From contig CM072161.1 of the NCBI GenBank assembly GCA_036850595.1, positions 15,891,812-15,955,811 on the forward strand: DNA of 64,000 nt. The letters run 5' to 3'. The notes below the pieces were generated by a model that was given only the letters and a program-made list of their open reading frames with translations, had not been told where the DNA came from and made no database searches. This DNA is from Rhyacichthys aspro (Eukaryota > Chordata > Actinopteri > Gobiiformes > Rhyacichthyidae). Below are positions 21,497 to 31,984 of this stretch, piece by piece. How positions within the stretch are numbered: position 1 is the first letter of the stretch; the number at the start of each line of letters is the position of its first letter. The translations under genes were made by a program, and so were the position numbers.

Positions 21497-22423
21497 CACA
21501 CACCACACTGATGATCACTCCATTCCAGTCGGTATCCACAGCCAGTCTTTGTGATTATTTGGCTGAAGGGGTTCAGGCCTATGCACAACAGCAGCACTGA
21601 ACATGGGTGATTGGTTTCAGGTTGGCCTTAAGGGTTGTTTTGCACAGCTTCATCGAGAAGTCATGATATAAATATTATGGCCATAATCAGTGTTAGTAAA
21701 TGTAACAGGTGAACTCTTATAACAGCTATAGTTGTTATAAAATATGATCTATGTCATATGTGACCCAGATGACAATTTGCAACAGGCCATATTTTAGCCA
21801 AATATCCACAGAGTTTGGCTGGGGTAATCTAGAGATTGTTAATACAGTTGCTTAGTGTCTAATGTATATAGAATTAAAATTGGCCAAATCTATATCGTCG
21901 AGATTGACTTTAATTTTATTGCGATGTAACATGAAATTTGATATGTGGCACAGCCCTACATTTAATAAACACACACACTGTAATGAGTTTTTGTGGTCAG
22001 TTTTTTCTCATGAACCATTTCTGCCTACTTTATGAACACAAGATAATAATTAAAGATAAAGCAAGCAGAAGAAACTTGAATTGACAGTACATTTTCATCA
22101 ACCTTAAGCCCCCACTCTTGACATAAATATGAGTTTAGGCGACCTTTGGAAAAACTGAGCCTACGTCTTCAGTACAGTTGTTATTTTCTATATCTTAAAA
22201 AGCTTAGGTGAGATGTTAAACATATTACTACTTGTTGCCAATGAAGAATATGCAAAGATAAGTAAAGCAGAAAAAAGTAGATAATTTCATTAATTTCATC
22301 ATTCATTTATTATTTTTTCACAAGCTATTATTTATAGAAAGACACAAACATATATAAGATTGCAATTCATCATTTGAATTACAATATAAAACTCAGTGAT
22401 GGGAGTCTTGCAAAAGAAAAAAA
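21497..22423. other. Spacer and 3' flank of OR5
   Basis: Matches the DNA around 6.11-6.31 kb and 7.31-7.99 kb of the OR2/OR4 block. The stretch holding the OR remnant in that block is absent here. No gene is seen. Confidence 0.55.
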
Positions 22424-23383
22424 TCACATCACAGATACTTTTTTGATTTTAAAGATCATTTTTACTGATTGTCTTATTTCTTTTGTTTGCAAAACATAAA
22501 TGGCTGGGTTCAACATGGGAGGCAAAAGAGAAGTCATTGAGAGGTTTATAATTCGAGCATTTGGATGAATTGTTCCCCAAAGAAGATAAACAAAAATAAT
22601 GGGTAAGTAGTAAATGGCCACAAGTGACAGATGACTTGTGCAGGTCTTTAAGGCCTTGATTCGTTCTTGGGCGGCAGATATCTTTGTCAGAGCGTAAGCA
22701 ATGTAGCAGTAACTTACCAAGATGAACACCAGAGGGATCCAAAGAATTAATACTGGTGACAGACCAGCCATTGCACGGCTGGGGGTCACGTCATTGCAGC
22801 CGAGTCGGTAAATCGGGCCATGGTCACAGTAATAACTTTGTATAACCACAGATTCACAAAAGGACAGTCTGGTCAGAAGACCTGCTGCTATCAATACGAT
22901 AACGCAAATGCTGATCCAGAAACACACAAGAAGAGAAAACATGAATTTGAAAGTAACTCTGACGTGATAGTGAAGGGGATCTGCAATAGCAATCAATCTG
23001 TCAATGCCCAGAGTCACCAGATTAAACGACTGCATTGAAAAGAAGAAAAAGCAGAAAAACATGAACGCTAGACAATTGTTATAGGAAATGTGGTTATTGT
23101 TAAACAGAAAAATGTCAATAACCTTTGGCACCAAAGCACAGCTGCTGCACAAATCAGCCAATGCTAAACTAAAGACAGCTACATATTTGGGAGTTTTCAG
23201 ACGATGATCCAAGATTATTACTGCCATCACAAAAGTGTTACCCACTACAGAAACAATATAGACTGTAAAGAGAAAGGCATAGTAATATTTTGCATGAGGG
23301 ATCCCAATCAAACCAGTTATTACAAAATAAGGAGGACGCACAAATGTAATGTTCTTTCCAAGAGCAGAATTAAAAAACTCCAT
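22424..23383 (-). CDS. Odorant receptor OR5 (subfamily B), 319 aa
   Basis: Intact intronless OR. N-glycosylation NIT at 11-13, GN at 48-49, EL1 cysteine 104, TM3/IC2 LGIDRLIAIADPLHYHV at 125-141, EL2 cysteines 176, 186 and 196, KALKTCTSHL at 243-252, PPMLNPAIYVLQTKEI at 288-303. The usual MAYDRYVAIC is altered: DRL instead of DRY, and aspartate where cysteine is usual. This is shared with OR4 and OR6-OR7, so it is a subfamily trait and not damage. Upstream on the minus strand GATAAAAGTAGA is a possible TATA region. Its 5' half and upstream flank are duplicated in OR6. Confidence 0.94.
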   Translation of the reverse strand: MEFFNSALGKNITFVRPPYFVITGLIGIPHAKYYYAFLFTVYIVSVVGNTFVMAVIILDHRLKTPKYVAVFSLALADLCSSCALVPKVIDIFLFNNNHISYNNCLAFMFFCFFFFSMQSFNLVTLGIDRLIAIADPLHYHVRVTFKFMFSLLVCFWISICVIVLIAAGLLTRLSFCESVVIQSYYCDHGPIYRLGCNDVTPSRAMAGLSPVLILWIPLVFILVSYCYIAYALTKISAAQERIKALKTCTSHLSLVAIYYLPIIFVYLLWGTIHPNARIINLSMTSLLPPMLNPAIYVLQTKEIRQSVKMIFKIKKVSVM

Positions 23384-24956
23384 TTAAGAAACAGTAAATG
23401 TCTGCTGCGCAGCGCGTCATGTAGAAACCTGTCCCTCACCCGACTCTCCTCCAACTCAGCTCTGTCTACTTTTATCTTCATTCAAACAGCAGCAATGACT
23501 TCACTCTGCAACAGTCTCCAGAGGTGTGACTAACTTGAGTTTGTTTTGGGCTTTCGACACCTTGACACCTGTCACCTTGAGAAACATATTGCAGTCACTT
23601 CAGTTGGTGTTGTTGGCAGGATTATACAGAATTTCCATCAATTTATAGTTTAATATACAGTATATGGTCTTTCCACAGTGGTATTAAATATATTTTAGTT
23701 GAAAATAGCACATCAAACACTTTGTTTATAGTCATCGTGGTGTTTCCTGTGTAGTCTGTGTACAAGTAGAAGACTTTTCTCCAGTCGACCGAACTGTTCA
23801 GAGGGGGAGAAACTGGGTGTTGCTCCAACAAGGAATCATACATCTTTGGGTCCCTTTGGGGGTACGCCCTGGACAATGGCCAGTTAGACACAGGGCTGTT
23901 GACAGACAACTATTCACTCTTGCATACATTCACTAGGAGCAATTTAGGTGGTTCCATTCACTGAGACAGGCGCTGAGAGAAAGCCAGAGTATCCGGAGAG
24001 AACGCAGGGTCTGTCAGGGACGGCATGCAGGGACGGCATGCAGGTGCGAATGCCTCACAAAAAGACAGAGACTTCTTGCTGTGAGGCAAGAGCGATAACC
24101 ACTCTGCCAACGTGCACCGTGGGTACACTGAACTCGATATTGTTTTGTTTGGTAGGCTGATGTCTCATTGTGGCGTCTTGCTTGTGAGTGATCGTCCTGG
24201 TCGTGAGCAATGGCCTTTCAAAAATAAGGCTGATTGTCGGGGCGACAATCCAGGTAGGAGGGGTAGAATGTAGTGATAGCCCTCTTCACGTATAAGGGAT
24301 CGTCTGTTGAAGTGTCAAAACTACTCTTAATTTGTGGTGTAAAACCAGAGCTACTGCTCGCATTTGTTCGGCATTTGAGTTTATGTTAAGCTTGTGCCTA
24401 TATTCTATTCATTCAATACATCAGCATCAAGCTGAGCAGCTAATAGTTTTTAGCTTCACATGTGCTGCTACGGCTGCCACTGTTTGTGTTTCTCTGTAAC
24501 ATAAACTAAACATGTAGCTGGCTCATTATGTCTCAGTCTAAACTGTAGACTCAAAAATACAGAAAGGAAAACAATCAAACAATCAAACCCTGAATCCAAA
24601 AGGTGGTTGAAGCGTTTATTGGAGATGATAAATGGGCATACAGCCTGTATGGTAAGGTTGATTTCTATGCCAAATGTAGTGATGTATGATGAAAAAAAAA
24701 AAAAAACTCAAACTGGACGTAGGTTTGAGGTCGTAAAGATGCCTTGTCAGAAAACCTTTTCTTGAAAATATCCTTGATGATTGAGATCCTCCACAAACTC
24801 AAAATCATACTCAAAAGGTATTCAACAGTATGGGACATCGCCCTTTCAATGGTGTACATGTGTGTGAGTGTTTGTAGTGTTTTAACTGTATAATCTATAA
24901 ATAAATGAAATAATTTAATGGAACTGCTTTAGGCTTATTCCATATGAGCAAACCTA
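23384..24956. other. 5' flank of OR5 and spacer unit A
   Basis: No gene is seen. This is the first part of a tandem unit repeated at 28771-30369. It contains a fragment of a widespread fish repeat at 23870-24125 (GAGTATCCGGAGAGAACGC and TGTGAGGCAAGAGCGATAAC are its landmarks) and poly-A tracts. Confidence 0.55.
23870..24125 (-). repeat. Common teleost interspersed repeat fragment, copy A
   Basis: Shows the order typical of a frequent fish retroelement 3' region. It runs from an ACAATGGCCAGT piece through a GGAGCAATTTAGG piece and an AGTATCCGGAGAGAACGC piece to CTTGCTGTGAGGCAAGAGCG and AACCACTCTGCCAACGTGC. Identified by eye only; the family name is not assigned. The duplicate is at 29257-29512. 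Strand is tentative. Confidence 0.45.
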
Positions 24957-26272
24957 CAGTGGCATGAAAAAGTATCTGAAGCTTTTGGAATTTCTCACAT
25001 TTCTATCAAATGTGATCTGATCTTTGTCAAAGTCACACAGATGAAAAAACAGTGTCTGCTTTAACTAAAACCACCCAAACATTTATATGTTTTCATATTT
25101 TTAATGAGGATAACATGCAAACAATGACAGAAGGGGGAGGGATAAGTAACTGAACCTTCTGCCTAAGGAGACTTTTAGAGCAATTAATACCAATTTTTAC
25201 CAAACAATTTAAGTCAGGGGTGTGACCAATCACTGAGGAGTGGCTTAAAGCTGCCCTGCCCACTATAAAACACACACCTGGTAAAAATTGTGTCTTGATG
25301 AAAAGCACTGTCTAATGTGCACCATGGCTCACTCAGAAGAGCTCTCTGAAGACCTGCGATCAAGAATTGTTGATTTGTATAAACCTGAGAAAGGTTACAA
25401 AACCATCTCTAAAAGTCTGGATGTTCATCAATCCACAGTTAGAGAAACTGTCTACAAATGGAGAGAGTTTGGCACTGTTGTTTCTCTCCCAAGAAGTGAC
25501 CGTCCACCAAAAATGACGCCAAGAGTTCAGTGCAGAATACTCAGAGAGGTTAAAAAAAAAAAAACTCTAGAGTGACTGCTAAAGACTTACAGAAATCGCT
25601 GGCACAGTCCAATATCTGTGCATACATCGACTATATGTAAAACACTGGCCAAGAATGGTGTTCATGGGAGGACTCCACGGAGGAAGCCACTGCTGTCTAA
25701 AAAAAACATTTCTGCATGTTTAATGTTCGCAAAAAGGCACTTGGACACTCCACAGTTCTTCTGGCAAAATATTTTGTGGACTGATGAAACTAAAGTTTAA
25801 TTGTTTGGGAGGAACACACAACGTCATGTGTGGAGGAAAAATGGAACAGCTCACCAACATCAACACCACATCCCCACCGTGAAGCATGGTGGCGGGAGCA
25901 TCATGGTTTGGGGCTGTTTTGAGCCTCAGGGCCTGGAAAACTTGCAATCATTAATGGAAAAATGCATTCAAAAGTTTATCAGGATGTTTTGCAGGAAAAG
26001 CTGAGGCCGTCTGTCAGACAGTTGAGCTAAAAAGAGGATGGATGCTGCAACAGGACAATGATCCAAAACACAGAAGAAAATCAACTTCAGAATTGTTTCA
26101 GAAGAACAAAATAGACGTTCTGGAGTGGCCAAGTCAAAGTCCTGACTTGAACCCCATTGAGATGCTGTGGCATGACCTCAAGACAGCGATTCATGCCAGA
26201 CATCCCAGGAATCTGACTGAACTGCAGCAGTTTTGTAAAGAGGAATGGTCCAAGATTGATCCTGATCGATCT
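24957..26272 (+). mobile_element. Tc1/mariner element, copy A, right end deleted
   Basis: Begins CAGTGGCATGAAAAAGTATC directly after a TA target dinucleotide, with the long left inverted repeat seen in copy B. It then breaks off at 26272 inside the transposase (GATCCTGATCGAT) and continues straight into DNA that lies about 270 bp beyond the element in copy B. A deletion of about 574 bp has removed the transposase end and the whole right inverted repeat. Confidence 0.85.
25324..26272 (+). pseudogene. Tc1-like transposase, copy A, broken
   Basis: Starts MAHSEEL with a helix-turn-helix paired-like domain (HQSTVRETVYKWREFG) and continues RTPRRKPLLSKKN, WTDETK (first catalytic D), GGGSIMVWGC, LQQDNDPKH (second D) and SQSPDLNPIEMLW (third acidic residue). 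A frameshift lies in the poly-A run near 25552-25575, another near 25620, there is a stop after DETKV at 25798, and further breaks occur near 26025. The end is deleted. It would have catalysed cut-and-paste transposition but is inactive. Confidence 0.85.
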
Positions 26273-27804
26273 CAAAATTAACGTAAACGTAAAAGAGGTA
26301 TTGTAAACGTAAGTTGCAAGGATCGTAAACGTAAATCTAAAACTGTAAATGTAACTCTAAAATCATAAACAAAAAAATTAAATAAATAAACAAAAAAAAA
26401 AAGGGTTGGGAAAAGTATAACATACGTTTACACTTCTTTTCATTTTTCACTTCACAAGTTACGCTTACAATTCACAAGCTATGGTTACGATTAATTCATT
26501 CCTGACACTTTTTTTAATGGGGGTGGGCTCAACGCCCATTGGCTGGAGTGACAGGATGTTACGTCATCACTATACTACGAAGACAAACCCCACGCTGGCG
26601 CTACTGCGAGGCCGCATTGGGGGAAAATGGGGGAATTTTATATTATTTACATATTTTTGAACATAGAGAGTGATCAGAATTAAACACGACTCCTGTAACA
26701 AGCAGAAGAACTGTGGAAATAGTAATAAACCTGTCATAAACTATTATGGTAAAAATAAATAAAAATAGGAATGACACCTTAAAGGCCAACATATTTATTC
26801 TCAGACAAAAAGGCCCAAGAGGGGGTAATAGTGCTGCCACAAATGAAACCATATAGATCTGTGATTGACAGCTTATGCCTCCATGATACTCAATGTCTCA
26901 CACCCTCTACAGGGCCACCATCAGCTCTTTTCATCGGGTCTGAAGTTCAGTGTTCGAAAAGGTAACACTACAAGAACAGATTCATTCCTGCAGCCATCAT
27001 CTATGATTCAGCACTACAATGGAAACTTACTGGGCAGCTGAAACATCTGCTTGTTTTAATATTTATTTATTTTTTTGTGCATTCAGGGTGAATAATTAGA
27101 CGCTAATCTACTAGAAATGTAATTGATCTACGGGTACAAATAAGGCCAAAGATATTGTTATTTGAGTTGCTTTTATTAAGTCAGTACATTTGAATCTAAC
27201 ATTTTGTGTTCCTTTGTTTGTTTTTAACACATTTTATTTTAGGGTGTATTTTACCCTTTCGTTTTGCCAATAAAAAGACCTGAATTTAACTCCTAGGCCT
27301 ACAGTTCGACATGTACAGCATGCTGAAAAGCTCTGGGACACAAAAGTTGATGTCCCAGGCTTAGTGGCTCTTTCAAACAATGTTTCTAAATTTTAAATGT
27401 CATTAAGCATATTAAATAATTTCATATCTTAACTACAATGTCTTGTGTTTTTACTCTTTCCAAATGTTTATGCATTGACTTCTTTATCTTTCAAAGAGGA
27501 TGATAATTAAAGCAAGAGTAGGCACAACACTCAAAGATGCAACAATTTTTAACCACTTAATTTCCCCTTATTTTACATTAAAAAACTGGTCAGTCTGCAT
27601 TTTACATATAGCTTTAAGAGAATACAGATGTTACCATAGATATAATGGAGGCATAACTTCATTGAAAAAGACCAGATACAAACTAATTTTTTTTACCTTT
27701 ATTTTTGCTATCAATAATATGTTAACAATATATAATATTTGACAACATATATAGACACAGGAAGAGAGAGCTCTACCCACAAATACGACAAACAAACACC
27801 AGAT
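26273..27804. other. Spacer unit A, distal part, and 3' flank of OR6
   Basis: 26280-26500 holds clustered GTAAACGTAA motifs and, further on, their complement TTACGTTTAC-like forms. 26640-26860 holds an OR scrap. The rest, to OR6, shows no gene. Nearly identical to 32262-33804. Confidence 0.5.
26643..26870 (-). pseudogene. Probable odorant receptor scrap (TM2-TM3), copy A
   Basis: On the minus strand MVSFVAALLPPLGPF through FTIIVYDRFITI resembles the TM2-TM3 part of subfamily-A receptors (ALIPKLLDTFLF and MAYDRFIAI). The DNA AAACCTGTCATAA is the same as in OR3. No start, TM1 or later segments. Strongly decayed and therefore tentative. Confidence 0.5.
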
Positions 27805-28770
27805 TCATGCTGTCGTCACAGAGGCCTTTTCGAATTTTAACATAATTTTTACTGACTGCCTGATTTCTTTAGTTTGCAAAACATAAATGGCTGGGTTTAA
27901 CATGGGAGGCAAAATAGAAGTCAGTGAGAGGTTTATAATTCGAGCATTTGGATGAATTGTTCCCCCAAAACGATAGACAAAAATAATGGGTATGTAGTAA
28001 ATGGCAACTAGTGTAAGATGCCCTGAGCAGGTCTTTAAGGCCTTGATTCGTTCTTGGGCGGCAGATATCTTTGTCAGAGCGTAAGCAATGTAGCAGTAAC
28101 TTACCAAGATAAACACCAGAGGGATCCAAAGAATTAAAATTGGTGACAGACCACCTATTGCACGGCTGGGGGTCACGTCATTGCAGCCGAGTCGGTAAAT
28201 CGGGCCATGGTCACAGTAATAACTTTGTATAACCACAGATTCACAAAAGGACAGTCTGGTCAGAAGACCTGCTGCTATCAATACGATAACGCAAATGCTG
28301 ATCCAGAAACACACAAGAAGAGAAAACATGAATTTGAAAGTAACTCTGACGTGATAGTGAAGGGGATCTGCAATAGCAATCAATCTGTCAATGCCCAGAG
28401 TCACCAGATTAAACGACTGCATTGAAAAGAAGAAAAAGCAGAAAAACATGAACGCTAGACAATTGTTATAGGAAATGTGGTTATTGTTAAACAGAAAAAT
28501 GTCAATAACCTTTGGCACCAAAGCACAGCTGCTGCACAAATCAGCCAATGCTAAACTAAAGACAGCTACATATTTGGGAGTTTTCAGACGATGATCCAAG
28601 ATTATTACTGCCATCACAAAAGTGTTACCCACTACAGAAACAATATAGACTGTAAAGAGAAAGGCATAGTAATATTTTGCATGAGGGATCCCAATCAAAC
28701 CAGTTATTACAAAATAAGGAGGACGCACAAATGTAATGTTCTTTCCAAGAGCAGAATTAAAAAACTCCAT
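27805..28770 (-). CDS. Odorant receptor OR6 (subfamily B), 321 aa, OR5/OR7 recombinant
   Basis: Intact intronless OR. Residues 1 to about 165 match OR5 (including ISYNNCLAFMFFCFFFF and CVIVLIAAGLL). From PSRAIGGLSPILILW to the end it matches OR7 (KALKTCSGHLTLVAIYYIPII, FVYRFGGTIHPN, KIMLKFEKASVTTA). The stretch between, LLTRLSFC to NDVTPSRA, is common to all three, so the join lies within 28157-28269. Motifs are as in OR5: NIT glycosylation site, LGIDRLIAIADPLHYHV, three EL2 cysteines, PPMLNPAIYVLQTKEI. Its upstream flank matches OR5 and its 3' flank matches OR7. Confidence 0.94.
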   Translation of the reverse strand: MEFFNSALGKNITFVRPPYFVITGLIGIPHAKYYYAFLFTVYIVSVVGNTFVMAVIILDHRLKTPKYVAVFSLALADLCSSCALVPKVIDIFLFNNNHISYNNCLAFMFFCFFFFSMQSFNLVTLGIDRLIAIADPLHYHVRVTFKFMFSLLVCFWISICVIVLIAAGLLTRLSFCESVVIQSYYCDHGPIYRLGCNDVTPSRAIGGLSPILILWIPLVFILVSYCYIAYALTKISAAQERIKALKTCSGHLTLVAIYYIPIIFVYRFGGTIHPNARIINLSLTSILPPMLNPAIYVLQTKEIRQSVKIMLKFEKASVTTA

Positions 28771-29256
28771 TTAAGAAACAGTAAATGTCTGCTGCGCAGC
28801 GCGTCATGTAGAAACCTGTCCCTCACCCGACTCTCCTCCAACTCAGCTCTGTCTACTTTTATCTTCATTCAAACAGCAGCAATGACTTCACTCTGCAACA
28901 GTCTCCAGAGGTGTGACTAATTTGAGTTTGTTTTGGGCTTTCAACACCTTGACACCTGTCACCTTGAGAAACATATTGCAGTCACTTCAGTTGGTGTTGT
29001 TGGCAGGATTATACAGAATTTCCATCAATTTATAGTTTAATATACAGTATATGGTCTTTCCACAGTGGTATTAAATATATTTTAGTTGAAAATAGCACAT
29101 CAAACACTTTGTTTATAGTCATCGTGGTGTTTCCTGTGTAGTCTGTGTACAAGTAGAAGACTTTTCTCCAGTCGACCGAACTGTTCAGAGGGGGAGAAAT
29201 TGGGTGTTGCTCCAACAAGGAACCATACATCTTTGGGTCCCTTTGGGGGTACGCCC

Positions 29257-29512
29257 TGGACAATGGCCAGTTAGACACAGGGCTGTTGACAGACAACTAT
29301 TCACTCTTGCATACATTCACTAGGAGCAATTTAGGTGGTTCCATTCACTGAGACAGGCGCTGAGAGAAAGCCAGAGTATCCGGAGAGAACGCAGGGTCTG
29401 TCAGGGACGGCATGCAGGGACGGCATGCAGGTGCGAATGCCTCACAAAAAGACAAAGACTTCTTGCTGTGAGGCAAGAGCGATAACCACTCTGCCAACGT
29501 GCACCGTGGGTA
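29257..29512 (-). repeat. Common teleost interspersed repeat fragment, copy B
   Basis: Duplicate of 23870-24125 with a few substitutions, carried along by the tandem duplication. Confidence 0.45.
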
Positions 29513-30102
29513 CACTGAACTCGATATTGTTTTGTTTGGTAGGCTGATGTCTCATTGTGGCGTCTTGCTTGTGAGTGATCGTCCTGGTCGTGAGCAATGG
29601 CCTTTCAAAAATAAGGCTGATTGTCGGGGCGACAATCCAGGTAGGAGGGGTAGAATGTAGTGATAGCCCTCTTCACGTATAAGGGATCGTCTGTTGAAGT
29701 GTCAAAACTACTCTTAATTTGTGGTGTAAAACCAGAGCTACTGCTCGCATTTGTTCGGCATTTGAGTTTATGTTAAGCTTGTGCCTATATTCTATTCATT
29801 CAATACATCAGCATCAAGCTGAGCAGCTAATAGTTTTTAGCTTCACATGTGCTGCTACGGCTGCCACTGTTTGTGTTTCTCTGTAACATAAACTAAACAT
29901 GTAGCTGGCTCATTATGTCTCAGTCTAAACTGTAGACTCAAAAATACAGAAAGGAAAACAATCAAACAATCAAACCCTGAATCCAAAAGGTGGTTGAAGC
30001 GTTTATTGGAGATGATAAATGGGCATACAGCCTGTATGGTAAGGTTGATTTCTATGCCAAATGTAGTGATGTATGATGAAAAAAAAAACCCCTCAAAATC
30101 AT

Positions 30103-30174
30103 GAAAAGGTTTTCTGACAAGGCATCTGGACGTAGGTTTGAGGTCGTAAAGATGCCTTGTCAGAAAACCTTTTC
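30103..30174. repeat. Perfect 24-bp inverted repeat absent from unit A
   Basis: GAAAAGGTTTTCTGACAAGG plus CATC at 30103-30126 is the exact reverse complement of 30151-30174, with a 24-bp spacer. Unit A has only the right arm (near 24737-24760). The left arm was therefore added in unit B, forming a hairpin. Confidence 0.85.
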
Positions 30175-30369
30175 TTGAAAATATCCTTGATGATTGAGAT
30201 CCTCCACAAACTCAAAATCATACTCAAAAGGTATTCAACAGTATGGGACATCGCCCTTTCAATGGTGTACATGTGTGTGAGTGTTTGTAGTGTTTTAACT
30301 GTATAATCTATAAATAAATGAAATAATTTAATGGAACTGCTTTAGGCTTATTCCATATGAGCAAACCTA

Positions 30370-31982
30370 CAGTGGCATGAAAAAGTATCTGAAGCTTTTG
30401 GAATTTCTCACATTTCTATCAAATGTGATCTGATCTTTGTCAAAGTCACACAGATGAAAAAACAGTGTCTGCTTTAACTAAAACCACCCAAACATTTATA
30501 TGTTTTCATATTTTTAATGAGGATAACATGCAAACAATGACAGAAGGGGGAGGGATAAGTAACTGAACCTTCTGCCTAAGGAGACTTTTAGAGCAATTAA
30601 TACCAATTTTTACCAAACAATTTAAGTCAGGGGTGTGACCAATCACTGAGGAGTGGCTTAAAGCTGCCCTGCCCACTATAAAACACACACCTGGTAAAAA
30701 TTGTGTCTTGATGAAAAGCACTGTCTAATGTGCACCATGGCTCACTCAGAAGAGCTCTCTGAAGACCTGCGATCAAGAATTGTTGATTTGTATAAACCTG
30801 AGAAAGGTTACAAAACCATCTCTAAAAGTCTGGATGTTCATCAATCCACAGTTAGAGAAACTGTCTACAAATGGAGAGAGTTTGGCACTGTTGTTTCTCT
30901 CCCAAGAAGTGACCGTCCACCAAAAATGACGCCAAGAGTTCAGTGCAGAATACTCAGAGAGGTAAAAAAAAAACAAAACTCTAGAGTGTCTGCTAAAGAC
31001 TTACAGAAATCGCTGGCACAGTCCAATATCTGTGCATACATCGACTATATGTAAAACACTGGCCAAGAATGGTGTTCATGGGAGGACTCCACGGAGGAAG
31101 CCACTGCTGTCTAAAAAAAACATTTCTGCATGTTTAATGTTCGCAAAAAGGCACTTGGACACTCCACAGTTCTTCTGGCAAAATATTTTGTGGACTGATG
31201 AAACTAAAGTTTAATTGTTTGGGAGGAACACACAACGTCATGTGTGGAGGAAAAATGGAACAGCTCACCAACATCAACACCTCATCCCCACCGTGAAGCA
31301 TGGTGGCGGGAGCATCATGGTTTGGGGCTGTTTTGAGCCTCAGGGCCTGGAAAACTTGCAATCATTAATGGAAAAATGCATTCAAAAGTTTATCAGGATG
31401 TTTTGCAGGAAAAGCTGAGGCCGTCTGTCAGACAGTTGAAGCTAAAAAGAGGATGGATGCTGCAACAGGACAATGATCCAAAACACAGAAGAAAATCAAC
31501 TTCAGAATTGTTTCAGAAGAACAAAATAGATGTTCTGGAGTGGCCAAGTCAAAGTCCTGACTTGAACCCCATTGAGATGCTGTGGCATGACCTCAAGACA
31601 GCGATTCATGCCAGACATCCCAGGAATCTGACTGAACTGCAGCAGTTTTGTAAAGAGGAATGGTCCAAGATTGATCCTGATCGATGTACCAGACTGATCT
31701 GCAACAACAGGAAGCATCTGGTTGAAGTTATTGCTGCCAAAGGGGGGGCAACCAGATATTAAATGTGATGGTTCAGTTACTTATTCCTCCCCCTTCTGTC
31801 ACTGTTTGCATGTTATCCTCATTAAAAATATGAAAACCTATAAATGTTTGGGTGGTTTTAGTTAAAGCAGACACTGTTTTTTCATCTGTGTGATTCTGAC
31901 AAAGATCAGATCACATTTGATGGTGATTTTATGCAGAAATGTGAGAAATTTCAAAAGCTTCAGATACTTTTTCATGCCACTG
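30370..31982 (+). mobile_element. Tc1/mariner element, copy B, both ends present
   Basis: 1613 bp between TA dinucleotides (30368-30369 and 31983-31984). It has long inverted repeats of about 210 bp, starting CAGTGGCATGAAAAAGTATC and ending with the complement ACTTTTTCATGCCACTG. The transposase gene inside is broken. Same insertion site as copy A, so it inserted once, before the tandem duplication. Confidence 0.92.
30737..31762 (+). pseudogene. Tc1-like transposase, copy B, broken
   Basis: The frame opens MAHSEELSEDLRSRIVDLY, with HQSTVRETVYKW in the DNA-binding domain. It shifts frame near 31030 to VHTSTICKTLAKNGVHG, meets a stop after WTDETKV at 31212, and changes frame again to LQQDNDPKH, WPSQSPDLNPIEMLW and the normal C-terminus AAKGGATRY ending at 31762. 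All three acidic catalytic positions are visible. Intact relatives are about 340 residues. It is inactive as read. Confidence 0.88.
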
Positions 31983-31984
31983 TA

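Larger units (their letters stand above)
22775..28160. repeat. Tandem OR unit A (partner 28161-34160)
   Basis: From the middle of OR5 to the middle of OR6. Repeated as unit B from the middle of OR6 to the middle of OR7. Each unit has the 5' half of an OR, a shared upstream flank, the repeat fragment, a Tc1 copy, an OR scrap and the 3' half of the next OR. Unit A is shorter because of its ~574-bp deletion. Unit B carries an extra 16-bp repeat and a small inverted insertion. Confidence 0.85.
28771..30369. other. 5' flank of OR6 and spacer unit B
   Basis: Near-identical to 23384-24956. The one clear difference is a short templated insertion near 30090-30127. No gene is seen. Confidence 0.55.
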
